DNA from: an uncultured Bacteroidales bacterium
Lineage (GTDB): Bacteria > Bacteroidota > Bacteroidia > Bacteroidales > P3
Length of the DNA stretch: 5,561 nt
Direction: 5' to 3'
Assembly (NCBI GenBank): GCA_946540365.1
Contig: CAMNIH010000115.1
Coordinates: 1-5,561 of the forward strand
Made by a program: the position numbers and the translations under genes. Of this stretch, positions 1 through 5,561 are shown one piece after another. Below the pieces are notes generated by a model, which saw only the letters and a list, made by a program, of their open reading frames with translations, did no database searches and was not told the DNA's origin. Every line of letters starts with the position of its first letter. The stretch's first letter is position 1.

Positions 1-596
1 ATGCAGCAGCAGTTGGTCTTGCTGATGGTGGCCGTCAGCTTGCGCATGGCCTGGCTCATCAGGCGCGCCTGGAGGCCCACCTTGCTGTCGCCCATGTCGC
101 CGTCGATCTCGGCCTTGGGCGTCAGGGCCGCCACCGAGTCGATGACGATGATGTCGATGGCGCCGGAACGGATCAGGTTGTCGGCGATCTCGAGGGCCTG
201 CTCGCCGTTGTCGGGCTGCGACACCAACAGGTTGTCGATATCGACACCCAGTTTCTTGGCATAGAAGCTGTCGAAGGCATGCTCGGCATCGATGAAGGCA
301 GCGATACCGCCCTTCTTCTGGCACTCGGCGATGGCATGGATGGCCAGGGTGGTCTTACCCGAACTCTCAGGACCAAAGATCTCGATGACACGGCCACGCG
401 GCAGGCCGCCCACACCCAAGGCATTGTCGAGACTGATGGAGCCAGTCGAGATGACCTCCAGTTCTTCGTTGGGACGGTCGCCCAGTTTCATGATGGAGCC
501 CTTGCCGTAGCTCTTCTCTATCTTGTCCAGTGTGCTTTGTAGTATCTTCAGCTTTTCCAGCTTAGTTGCATCGGCCTCGTTCACTTCTTTTGCCAT
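1..596 (-). CDS. recA: Recombinase RecA, N-terminal 198 codons (3' end cut by window edge)
   Basis: RecA forms ATP-dependent filaments on single-stranded DNA in the cytoplasm, drives strand exchange and triggers the SOS co-protease. My translation from the ATG at 596-594 shows the short N-terminal helix region (about residues 12-32, ending [11 protein letters not shown]), the Walker A loop GPESSGKTT at 75-83, the catalytic-glutamate segment FIDAEHAFD at 101-109 (E105), Walker [13 protein letters not shown] at 147-158, and the L1-loop region [19 protein letters not shown] at 168-186. These are diagnostic of RecA. The frame runs open off the window after a Cys-Cys-Cys run (196-198), just before the expected FINQ motif. 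There is no Shine-Dalgarno sequence, as is common in this phylum. The gene has its own promoter (651-683) and lies downstream of the beta-barrel gene terminator, so it is probably a separate unit. No truncation other than the window edge is seen. Confidence 0.98.
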   Translation of the reverse strand, partial: MAKEVNEADATKLEKLKILQSTLDKIEKSYGKGSIMKLGDRPNEELEVISTGSISLDNALGVGGLPRGRVIEIFGPESSGKTTLAIHAIAECQKKGGIAAFIDAEHAFDSFYAKKLGVDIDNLLVSQPDNGEQALEIADNLIRSGAIDIIVIDSVAALTPKAEIDGDMGDSKVGLQARLMSQAMRKLTATISKTNCCC

Positions 597-650
597 AATG
601 TTCAATTTTTTAAGGTGTTATTAATAATAAACATGATTATTCTAAATGTG

Positions 651-683
651 CAAATATATGACATTTATTTCATTCGGCAAAAA
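651..683 (-). promoter_or_regulatory. recA promoter, Bacteroidetes sigma-ABfr type
   Basis: Read on the minus strand, TTTG (681-678, within a TTTTTG run) is followed after exactly 19 bases by TATATTTG (658-651). This fits the Bacteroidetes -33 TTTG / -7 TAnnTTTG consensus well. Transcription would start near 645, giving a leader of roughly 50 bases before the recA ATG at 596. The -33 box sits in the downstream tail of the preceding terminator, so the two signals are packed together. I see no obvious SOS operator, but I cannot exclude one because such operators are poorly defined in this phylum. Confidence 0.75.
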
Positions 684-706
684 TTTTTTGTCCACACACA
701 ACGAAA

Positions 707-733
707 GCCCCTTGTCGTATTCCGACAAGAGGC
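707..733 (-). terminator. Stem-loop terminator after the beta-barrel gene
   Basis: An 11-base stem (707-717 with 723-733) with one mismatch encloses a five-base loop at 718-722. It lies about 44 bases past the stop codon of the beta-barrel gene and before the recA promoter. On the minus strand the tail starts TTTCGTTGTGTG, which is only weakly U-rich, so its efficiency is uncertain. Position and stem make a terminator the best reading. Confidence 0.7.
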
Positions 734-776
734 TGATTTGCATTTGTTTGCGCACCGACCAGACCAATGATGACCG

Positions 777-1475
777 TCAGAAGCGGTACTTGTAACCGAA
801 TGTGAGCGTAGAGGGCTGGTAGTGGAGGTCGGCCACCTCGGTATCGAGGCCGGTGACATGGGTGGTGCCTATCTGGCCGGCACCGATGATGTACTGCAGA
901 TAGATGCCCACATCGCCTCCGCGCATATCGGTCGTCATGCTGATTGTCAGCGGCACGATATAGTTCACCGCGGAGAACGAATTGACATAGTCGGCACCAC
1001 CGCGCGAGGTGGAGAGGACGATGTCGCTCATGGATACACCAAAACCCGCCGTGGGTTCGAGTGTGAACAGCTTCCCGAGGGGGATACGATAGCCGAGGTC
1101 GAGGTGGAAGTTCCTGTCGTCTTTCCTGACATACTGGTTCTTCACTGCCGTACCGCTGCTACCCAGCGCTGCATCGAGGAACATTCCGAGAGTAAAACCA
1201 CGGTACTCCACCCCGTATCCGAGCCCGAACATCTCCCAGCCAATGTAGGCACTGCGGTAGTCGAGCGATGGATGGGTGCTTTGCATGTAGTCGGTGAACC
1301 CTCGGCTGCCGTCCATGAAATTGGCGCCGAAGTGGAAGTCAATCCAAAAGTCCCACCTCGGCTTTCCCGATTCACTTTCCTGCGCGTTTGCTACTCCTGC
1401 CGCCAGCAGGCACGCCAGCACGACAATACATTTTGCCCCGACAAGAGGCCTTGCTTCATGAAACAATACTTTCAT
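777..1475 (-). CDS. Predicted outer-membrane beta-barrel protein, function unknown
   Basis: This encodes 232 residues. A signal peptide is visible: a charged, rather long n-region (1-15), a hydrophobic core (about 16-28) and an ANA cleavage site, predicting a mature start at Gln32. The mature part alternates polar and hydrophobic residues in stretches rich in Gly, Tyr and Phe (for example MFGLGYGVEYRGFTLGMFLD and YIVPLTISM), and the chain ends FGYKYRF with a terminal Phe, the usual BAM-recognised end of an outer-membrane barrel. Its size suits an eight- to ten-strand barrel of the small OMP type. I do not recognise a specific family or ligand. It lies alone between the GH3 gene and recA, with no recognisable -7/-33 pair in the 108-base gap upstream, so it might depend on read-through or on a promoter I cannot see. 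The ATG at 1475 is the only Met before the signal peptide. A 12-bp inverted repeat (1460-1523) brackets this start. Confidence 0.85.
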   Translation of the reverse strand: MKVLFHEARPLVGAKCIVVLACLLAAGVANAQESESGKPRWDFWIDFHFGANFMDGSRGFTDYMQSTHPSLDYRSAYIGWEMFGLGYGVEYRGFTLGMFLDAALGSSGTAVKNQYVRKDDRNFHLDLGYRIPLGKLFTLEPTAGFGVSMSDIVLSTSRGGADYVNSFSAVNYIVPLTISMTTDMRGGDVGIYLQYIIGAGQIGTTHVTGLDTEVADLHYQPSTLTFGYKYRF

Positions 1476-1523
1476 AACAGATGATTTTTAGGGTTAATAA
1501 TAAACTCAATCAAGTATTGTTTC
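1460..1523. repeat. Perfect 12-bp inverted repeat around the beta-barrel gene start
   Basis: GAAACAATACTT at 1460-1471 is the exact reverse complement of AAGTATTGTTTC at 1512-1523, separated by 40 bases. One arm lies in codons 2-6 of the beta-barrel gene and the other in its leader, so the start codon falls in the loop. In the mRNA it could form a hairpin presenting the start codon. The loop contains no Bacteroidetes promoter box on either strand. Its function is unknown. Confidence 0.6.
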
Positions 1524-1583
1524 TTCGATAGGCTTCTGGGATTTAGTTGATTCTTGTGTTTTAGAAACGAAATATTACAGGAA

Positions 1584-2747
1584 TTATTGCACGATCTGCA
1601 GGTTGCGGATGCGCGCTGCACTCTGCGCTATGCGGTCGGCGCTGACGGTGCCGTCCTCCACCATCTGCATGATGACCTTGACGGCACGCAGCACCATGTT
1701 CGGGTCGTAGGTTCCGCCGTTGTTGCTCAGGCACAGCAGGTCGGCACCGGCCAGTACGGCCATGCGCACCGCCTGTTCGAAGCTGTACTGCTGCACAATG
1801 GCGCCCATGGCCAGGTCGTCGGTGACGATGACGCCTTGGAAGCCAAGGGTGTCACGCAGGTAGGAGGTGATCTTCGGCGACAGCGAGGCAGGCAGCCCCG
1901 AGGGGTCGAGCTGTCGGTTGACGACATGGGCGGTCATCACCATCATACCCCTTCCCCCTTCGGGGACTTCCCCTGAAGCAGGGGAAGAGCATAGTGCGCG
2001 GTAGGGGGCCAGCTCGCGGCGCTGCCACGTGTCGGTGACGTCGACCAGCCCCTTGTGGGTGTCGCCACGGGCGCTGCCGTGGCCGGGGAAGTGCTTCAGG
2101 CAGCTCACAATGCCCTTTGTCCTTTGCTCCTCGATCCACACTTCGCAGCAGCGGGCCACCGCAGCGGTGTCCGCCGAGAAAGAGCGTTCGATGGCGCCGA
2201 TAACGGGACATGTCGGGTTGACATCGACATCGGCCACCGGGGCAAAGTTGAGGTTGATGCCAAGGTCGGCCAGCATCCGGGCGGTGACTTGAGCCTGGCG
2301 GCGCACACTGTCGGTGCCATAGGTGGCGCTCCGCCGGGCGGAAAGCACCTTGGTGAAGCCGTAGCGCGGGCTTAGGCGCGAGACGTAGCCCCCCTCTTGG
2401 TCGATGCCGATCAGCAGGGCGGGGTTGTAGGCCCGCAGCTGTGCGCACAGGCGCCTCAGCTGGTCGGCGCCCTGGATGTTGCGGCCACGCTTGCCTGTGG
2501 GAGCGTCATAGTCGAATAGGATGACACTGCCCACATGATAGTCGCGCAAGGCTCGGATAATATCGGGATTTTTCGTGCTGTCCACCTCGGTGCCGCGGAA
2601 GCCCACGAGGAGCATCGCACCGATGTTCTCTTCCAGCGTGTATTCCGGCGTTTCCGGGAGTTTCGGATTATCCAGAACCTCCGGCTGTGCAGGCCCTTTG
2701 CAGGCCATCAGGCCCAACAGGGCCGTTATGAGAAGTAATGTTTTCAT
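1584..2747 (-). CDS. Exported lipoprotein beta-N-acetylhexosaminidase, GH3 (NagZ-like)
   Basis: This is a 387-residue glycoside hydrolase family 3 enzyme that probably removes terminal N-acetylglucosamine from peptidoglycan fragments. Visible family marks are GIDQEGG (114-120) with R124, [11 protein letters not shown] (168-178), the signature KHFPGHG (218-224) followed by the Asp229-Thr-His231 dyad used by NagZ enzymes as acid/base, and [10 protein letters not shown] (308-317), whose Asp310 is the expected nucleophile. The N-terminus is a lipoprotein signal, [16 protein letters not shown], with the lipidated Cys at 16, so the enzyme acts outside the cytoplasm, unlike E. coli NagZ. There is no C-terminal GH3 second domain. 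The ATG overlaps the recR stop codon by four bases (ATGA), so translation is probably coupled. Residues about 254-267 ([14 protein letters not shown]) look inserted and are coded by a GC-rich palindromic DNA segment. The catalytic residues are intact, so the gene is probably functional. Substrate is inferred from the family. Confidence 0.92.
   Translation of the reverse strand: MKTLLLITALLGLMACKGPAQPEVLDNPKLPETPEYTLEENIGAMLLVGFRGTEVDSTKNPDIIRALRDYHVGSVILFDYDAPTGKRGRNIQGADQLRRLCAQLRAYNPALLIGIDQEGGYVSRLSPRYGFTKVLSARRSATYGTDSVRRQAQVTARMLADLGINLNFAPVADVDVNPTCPVIGAIERSFSADTAAVARCCEVWIEEQRTKGIVSCLKHFPGHGSARGDTHKGLVDVTDTWQRRELAPYRALCSSPASGEVPEGGRGMMVMTAHVVNRQLDPSGLPASLSPKITSYLRDTLGFQGVIVTDDLAMGAIVQQYSFEQAVRMAVLAGADLLCLSNNGGTYDPNMVLRAVKVIMQMVEDGTVSADRIAQSAARIRNLQIVQ
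1947..1990. repeat. GC-rich palindromic element inserted in frame in the GH3 gene
   Basis: The segment holds a perfect 9-bp hairpin, CTTCCCCTG (1967-1975) with CAGGGGAAG (1979-1987) and a three-base loop, next to a smaller CCCC/GGGG hairpin (1955-1958 with 1962-1965). CTTCCCC occurs at both 1951-1957 and 1967-1973. It is translated as a Pro/Gly/Ser-rich stretch lying between the PYRAL helix and the VMTAH strand of the enzyme, where E. coli NagZ, as I recall it, is about nine residues shorter. This suggests a small interspersed repeat that landed in a loop without breaking the frame. The boundaries are approximate. Confidence 0.5.
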
Positions 2748-3358
2748 CCTTCGAACGGTATGCGGCCCGCAATGCTGCGGCCCAGAGTGATTTCGTCGGC
2801 GTATTCCAGACTGTCGCCCACGGCGACGCCGCGCGCCAGGGTAGTGATCTTCACCCCCAGCGGACGCAGCTGGCGGCTGAGGTAGAAGTTGGTCGTGTCC
2901 CCCTCCATGGTGGTGGGCAGGGCCAGGATGACCTCTTCGACGGAATGCGGATCGCCCGTCTCCACGCGACGCAGGAGTGACGCGATTTCGAGGTCCGACG
3001 GGCCCACGCCGTCGATGGGCGAGATGACGCCCCCCAGCACATGGTAGAGACCGCGGTACTGCTGCGTGTTCTCCAGAGCCATCACGTCCTGCACGTTCTC
3101 CACCACGCAGACGATGCCGCGTTGCCGCTTCTCGCTGCTACAGATGGGACACACCTCGGTGTCGCTCACATTGTGGCAGTAACGGCAACGGTGCAGGTCG
3201 GTCTTCAGGCGCAGCAGACTCTCGCTGAGGTCACGCACCGCCACCTCGTCCTGCTTCATCAGGTGCAGCGCATAGCGCAGCGCCGACCGCTTGCCGACGC
3301 CCGGCAGCGACGAGAGCTGCTCCACGGCCTGCTCCAGAATCCTACTTGGCAGGTTCAT
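2744..3358 (-). CDS. recR: Recombination mediator protein RecR
   Basis: RecR works with RecO (and RecF) to load RecA onto SSB-coated gaps in the RecFOR pathway. The 204 residues match the usual length of about 200. In order: helix-hairpin-helix [19 protein letters not shown] (16-33), a zinc finger with Cys58, Cys61, Cys70 and Cys73 (CRYC and CPIC), a Toprim domain beginning [15 protein letters not shown] (82-96) with [18 protein letters not shown] (106-123), and the C-terminal [22 protein letters not shown] (165-186). I chose the ATG at 3358 because an AGAGGTG Shine-Dalgarno lies just upstream and the protein then begins exactly as the family does (NLPSRILEQ). A longer open frame to 3448 would add 30 basic residues that are merely the shadow of the preceding gene. 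It overlaps that gene by 17 bases and the GH3 gene by four. With recA in the same window, both halves of the RecFOR-RecA step are close together, though not co-transcribed. Confidence 0.97.
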   Translation of the reverse strand: MNLPSRILEQAVEQLSSLPGVGKRSALRYALHLMKQDEVAVRDLSESLLRLKTDLHRCRYCHNVSDTEVCPICSSEKRQRGIVCVVENVQDVMALENTQQYRGLYHVLGGVISPIDGVGPSDLEIASLLRRVETGDPHSVEEVILALPTTMEGDTTNFYLSRQLRPLGVKITTLARGVAVGDSLEYADEITLGRSIAGRIPFEG

Positions 3359-3626
3359 GCTGCACCTCTTCAAAGTCTTTCCGCTCGGCAGCACCCTTCT
3401 GCACCTGGCTCTCCAGCTCGGCGATGCGGGCCGTGGCCTCCTCCTCACGGCGCTTGGCGCGACGGCTACCGCTGTTGGTAAAGAAGATTACTACCGCCAG
3501 AATGGCGAATACCAACACACTGACCGTCAACACAATCTTGAGCGGCACCGTCAACTTGAGCATCACCACTGCCACCACATCGGCCAGCAGCAGCGAGAAA
3601 AAGAAATTCCAACCTAAATTCTTCAT
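3342..3626 (-). CDS. Small two-helix membrane protein with basic coiled-coil tail, unknown function
   Basis: This 94-residue protein is read from the ATG at 3626. A TTG nine codons further up (3653) is possible but less likely. Two hydrophobic segments, about residues 7-24 ([16 protein letters not shown]) and 31-50 ([20 protein letters not shown]), are separated by a short KLTVPLK turn. A basic patch SRRAKRR (54-60) follows and then a charged, Glu/Lys/Arg-rich stretch (61-92) likely to be helical or coiled coil. The positive-inside rule puts both ends in the cytoplasm. An AGGA sits only three bases before the ATG, which is too close for an ideal Shine-Dalgarno. Its stop codon lies 17 bases inside recR, so the two are probably co-transcribed. 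The promoter should lie between here and the terminator at 3702, but I find no clean -7 box. I recognise no family. Because it overlaps recR in another frame, a spurious call is possible, but the hydrophobic pattern is too regular for a shadow frame. Confidence 0.75.
   Translation of the reverse strand: MKNLGWNFFFSLLLADVVAVVMLKLTVPLKIVLTVSVLVFAILAVVIFFTNSGSRRAKRREEEATARIAELESQVQKGAAERKDFEEVQHEPAK
3363..3369 (-). promoter_or_regulatory. Ribosome binding site of recR
   Basis: AGAGGTG on the minus strand has its AGAGG core six bases before the ATG at 3358. It lies inside the end of the preceding membrane-protein gene and decides the recR start. It is noteworthy because the other genes in the window lack a comparable, well-spaced Shine-Dalgarno. 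Confidence 0.6.
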
Positions 3627-3701
3627 ATTCCTATTTTTGCCACATAAACGCAAACCCCGCCCGTTTATTGTGTCACCCTGCTAATTACATCACATATAAA
3701 T

Positions 3702-3733
3702 GAGAGGCGGCGCATATAAATGCGCCGCCTCTC
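3702..3733 (-). terminator. Strong stem-loop terminator after the lipoprotein gene
   Basis: A perfect 14-bp stem (3702-3715 with 3720-3733) closes on a four-base loop (3716-3719), 24 bases past the lipoprotein stop codon. The minus-strand tail is ATTTATATGTG rather than a pure T run. The stem is symmetrical enough to act in both directions, but no plus-strand gene ends here. Confidence 0.85.
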
Positions 3734-3757
3734 GGGGGTTATACTGTTTCTTCAGCG

Positions 3758-4669
3758 TCAATTTGCATAGATGAACGTGTAACGATTGCGGATAGGCGAC
3801 CCCTTCCAGTCGTCATTGTTAGTCTCGAAGAGCTCGGTCGGATATCCGTCGTCACCGAAGGTCCATTGCCACTCACAGCTGTTGTTTTCGGCTGGACGTG
3901 ATGCACAATTCTTGCTCCACGACGGCATTGCAATACCCGCTGTGAAATCATCTCTTCCATCCGCGTTCCCATCGAAGTGAATTGGGAAATAGAATGGACT
4001 GGGATGGTTGGTATAGGCATACGAGACCGAGTACCCACTTTGACTCATGGAGCTAACATTGTCGCCAGCCCAATTAAGGGTGAAGTTGGCACTCTCCCCG
4101 TACATGCTGACATTGATGTTCACACGGTTGGCACTTGGATAGGAATACGTACCCGTCTGTGGGCCGACATGACGTGTCAGCAGTCCATCGGCGTTATATT
4201 CATAGGTTGTCGATTGTCCCTCCTGAAAGTCACCATTGGAATCTTTGTGTAATCTTACCATTGATGCAATCTTTCCATCAGCATAATAGAAACGATAGCC
4301 CCAAATACTTGTGTCGATTTCGTCACCATACGTTGTGATGGAAGTAATCACGATTTCCTTCAGATTGTCGCCCTCCCAAGTGAAATCAGTTACATACTCC
4401 TTCTCAGGTTCCATCGTCTGCCAATTAAGCCCTTGCCGTACAACTCTGCTGATATGTTTGGCGGGAAAAGCAGTGGGAATATGGGACGTAATCACGCCGG
4501 GATCGGGGTCATTGCCAGGATCGTCTGGCGGATTGACCGGCACTACCGGATCGCTGGTCGAATCATTGGTTGGCGTGGTAGTCTCCTTCTCGCATGATAC
4601 CGCGAACATAAGAGGAAGTGCCGCAACGCTGAGCGTTAGGAACATCTTAGCGATAGAGTTCATTTTCAT
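3758..4669 (-). CDS. Lipoprotein with YD-like beta-hairpin repeats, function unknown (DUF4595-like)
   Basis: This encodes 303 residues. A lipoprotein signal peptide ends in AVSC with the lipidated Cys at 26. The following residues (EKE) are acidic, which in Bacteroidetes can favour export to the cell surface. Residues 29-60 form a Thr/Pro/Asp-rich linker. The rest contains at least five related segments: FTWEGDNLKEIVI (96-108), YRFYYADGKIASMV (125-138), YEYNADGLLTRHV (156-168), LNWAGDNVSSMS (198-209) and WTFGDDGYPTEL (269-280). Each is an aromatic strand, a G/D-N or D-G turn, then a second strand. This resembles the YD/RHS-like hairpins of Bacteroidales lipoproteins such as DUF4595; that family name is from memory and tentative. 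Cys255 and Cys265 could form a disulfide. The gene is AT-richer than its neighbours and stands alone between two strong terminators, which suggests an accessory or acquired gene. The start is either ATG 4669 or ATG 4663, and neither has a Shine-Dalgarno. Confidence 0.88.
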   Translation of the reverse strand: MKMNSIAKMFLTLSVAALPLMFAVSCEKETTTPTNDSTSDPVVPVNPPDDPGNDPDPGVITSHIPTAFPAKHISRVVRQGLNWQTMEPEKEYVTDFTWEGDNLKEIVITSITTYGDEIDTSIWGYRFYYADGKIASMVRLHKDSNGDFQEGQSTTYEYNADGLLTRHVGPQTGTYSYPSANRVNINVSMYGESANFTLNWAGDNVSSMSQSGYSVSYAYTNHPSPFYFPIHFDGNADGRDDFTAGIAMPSWSKNCASRPAENNSCEWQWTFGDDGYPTELFETNNDDWKGSPIRNRYTFIYAN

Positions 4670-4894
4670 AGTCTATGCACTTGATCCGTGTCGTGCGCAA
4701 CTTCTGTTCCGATGGCTCGGCGGACAATTCGATTTACACAACGAAGAAAGTGGAGCCATCCATTTGTGTCTCTATCTTCCTGTGTGAGGGTCTCGACTTC
4801 CCTGCAATGTGAATATAAAGAATTGTTGAGCTTCACACAGTCCGAATAAGGCCGAAATGCGCTTTCTTTCGACAAACCAATACTCTGCAGTTTA
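4670..4894 (-). other. Long untranslated leader of the lipoprotein gene
   Basis: If the -7 box at 4901-4908 is used, about 225 bases precede the lipoprotein ATG. The only other structure I see is an inverted repeat, CTGTGTGA (4780-4787) with TCACACAG (4833-4840), which could be extended inward imperfectly by the pair around 4792-4797 and 4825-4830. A 69-codon frame starting with TTG at 4875 runs through the whole leader and ends in an ATGA overlap with the lipoprotein start. It resembles nothing I know. Apart from these I see nothing in this stretch, and no recognised riboswitch. Confidence 0.35.
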
Positions 4895-4900
4895 CAGGTG

Positions 4901-4908
4901 CAAAGATA
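4901..4908 (-). promoter_or_regulatory. Promoter -7 box for the lipoprotein gene
   Basis: TATCTTTG on the minus strand, followed by CACC, fits the Bacteroidetes -7 consensus TAnnTTTG. Upstream there is no perfect -33 TTTG. An AT-rich TTTTTTC run (4932-4938) lies about 23 bases away and is the nearest candidate. It is placed just after the phospho-sugar mutase terminator, as expected for an independent promoter. Confidence 0.6.
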
Positions 4909-4970
4909 CTAACTTTTTCTTAATACGATAAGAAAAAATTATTCTAAACTAAACACCAACACAATAGAAA

Positions 4971-4995
4971 GGGGCCGCGCCTTCGGCGCGGCCCC
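4971..4995 (-). terminator. Strong GC-rich terminator after the phospho-sugar mutase gene
   Basis: A perfect 11-bp stem, GGGGCCGCGCC (4971-4981) with its complement at 4985-4995, has a three-base loop. Read on the minus strand, the tail begins TTTCTATTGTG. It lies 26 bases past the stop codon at 5022. Confidence 0.88.
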
Positions 4996-5021
4996 CTTGC
5001 ATATCGTATTGGATGTGTTTC

Positions 5022-5561
5022 TTACACCAGTTTCATGCTGTGCTTGATGCTTTCAATCTTGGCGTCGAGGACGTCGTTGGTCTGGTCGAAGCACTCTTTG
5101 CAGCAGAGGTCGCCCTTGACCGAGAAGTAGTACTTGATCTTGGGCTCGGTGCCGCTGGGGCGCACGGTGATCTTGTTGCCCTTGTCGGTGAAGAACTGCA
5201 GCACGTTGCTCTTCGGCAGGTCGATCTTGGTCACCTTGCCGGTCAGCAGATCCTTGCTCTCGAGGCACTGGTAGTCCTTGATGCAGACAACCTTCTCGCC
5301 GTCGATCTCCTGCGGCGGGTTGCTGCGGTAGTCGGCCATCATCTGCTGTATCTCCTCGGCGCCGCTCTTGCCCTTGCGCACCACGCTGACCAGACCCTCC
5401 TTGTAGAAGCCGTACTCGCGGTAGATATCCACCAGCACATCGAAGAAGGTCTTGCCCTGCTCCAGCGCCCAGGCCGCTATCTCGGCAATCATCGAGCAGG
5501 CGGCCACGGCATCCTTGTCGCGCACGAAGTCGCCGATCATGTAGCCGTAGCTCTCCTCGCC
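5022..5561 (-). CDS. pgcA: Phospho-sugar mutase (alpha-phosphoglucomutase, PgcA/PGM2 type), C-terminal 179 residues
   Basis: Enzymes of this family interconvert glucose-1-phosphate and glucose-6-phosphate (some accept mannose or pentose phosphates) in the cytoplasm, supplying sugar nucleotides for envelope glycans. The frame enters from the window edge as GEESYGY, the sugar-binding loop of domain 3, so the ATG at 5540 is internal and not the start. Then come IGDFVRDKDAVAACSMIAE, IYREYGFYKEGLVS, and the domain 4 phosphate-binding loop VRPSGTEPKIKYYFSV, ending about 40 residues later at a TAA. The EESYGY loop and the spacing resemble B. subtilis PgcA and PGM2 rather than the shorter PMM/PGM group, so the whole protein should be roughly 580 residues with its active-site serine outside the window. 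The gene symbol follows that resemblance and the exact substrate is inferred. A strong terminator follows. Confidence 0.93.
   Translation of the reverse strand, partial: GEESYGYMIGDFVRDKDAVAACSMIAEIAAWALEQGKTFFDVLVDIYREYGFYKEGLVSVVRKGKSGAEEIQQMMADYRSNPPQEIDGEKVVCIKDYQCLESKDLLTGKVTKIDLPKSNVLQFFTDKGNKITVRPSGTEPKIKYYFSVKGDLCCKECFDQTNDVLDAKIESIKHSMKLV

Noticed and set aside
1..542. Plus-strand and out-of-frame minus-strand frames over recA
   Set aside because: The minus-strand frame from 596 gives an unmistakable RecA, and the others lack motifs.
822..1484. 220-codon plus-strand frame opposite the beta-barrel gene
   Set aside because: It is antisense to a gene with a clear signal peptide and barrel end. 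Its composition (His, Val, Glu, Arg) is typical of a reverse-complement shadow.
1519..1568. GTTTCT/AGAAAC inverted repeat after the GH3 gene as a terminator
   Set aside because: It has only six base pairs with a 38-base loop and no T run, and one arm overlaps the longer 12-bp repeat. I do not call a terminator here.
1852..2448. 198-codon minus-strand frame overlapping the GH3 gene
   Set aside because: Its product is Arg/Pro/Gly/Ala-rich with no motifs. The overlapping frame carries every GH3 signature, so this is a GC-rich shadow.
3359..3448. 30-codon N-terminal extension of RecR (MRRRPRPAS...)
   Set aside because: It is the out-of-frame shadow of the membrane-protein tail, is very Arg-rich, and the family start NLPSRILEQ with a good ribosome binding site lies at 3358.
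4666..4875. 69-codon minus-strand frame in the lipoprotein leader, ending in ATGA overlap with the lipoprotein start
   Set aside because: It starts with TTG, has no Shine-Dalgarno, no hydrophobic or domain pattern and no family I recognise. I keep it only as part of the leader observation.
5538..5540. ATG as the start of a 172-residue protein
   Set aside because: The open frame continues upstream to the window edge as GEESYGY, a conserved loop of the mutase, so this Met is internal.

Overview
The window looks like a stretch of chromosome from a bacterium of the phylum Bacteroidota, most likely order Bacteroidales. Three things point there: two promoters with the Bacteroidetes -7 box (TAnnTTTG), one of them with a well-placed -33 TTTG; start codons mostly without a Shine-Dalgarno sequence; and typical Bacteroidales protein types (a RecA with N-terminal residues of that lineage, an exported lipoprotein NagZ-like GH3 enzyme, and a lipoprotein with YD-like repeats). 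No species can be named. Core genes are GC-rich (38 of 60 bases at 3061-3120), while the lipoprotein gene is clearly poorer (25 of 60 at 4201-4260).

All seven genes lie on the minus strand, so transcription runs from high to low coordinates. From 5561 downwards: the C-terminal third of a phosphoglucomutase-type phospho-sugar mutase (5022-5561, cut by the window edge) and its strong terminator (4971-4995); a long leader with a promoter -7 box (about 4670-4908) feeding a 303-residue lipoprotein of unknown function (3758-4669) and a second strong terminator (3702-3733); a tight three-gene cluster of a 94-residue two-helix membrane protein (3342-3626), recR (2744-3358) and a lipoprotein GH3 beta-N-acetylhexosaminidase (1584-2747); a 232-residue predicted outer-membrane beta-barrel protein (777-1475) with a terminator (707-733); and, from its own promoter (651-683), the first 198 codons of recA (1-596).

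These genes do not form one obvious pathway. They are housekeeping functions (sugar-phosphate metabolism, recombinational repair, peptidoglycan turnover) mixed with two lineage-specific envelope proteins. The membrane gene, recR and the GH3 gene overlap one another and are probably co-transcribed. No RNA gene, CRISPR array, insertion sequence, toxin-antitoxin or defence system is visible, and I did not find an obviously new system. The points most worth a second look are small: a palindromic, GC-rich insert read in frame through the GH3 gene, and a perfect 12-bp inverted repeat that brackets the start codon of the beta-barrel gene.
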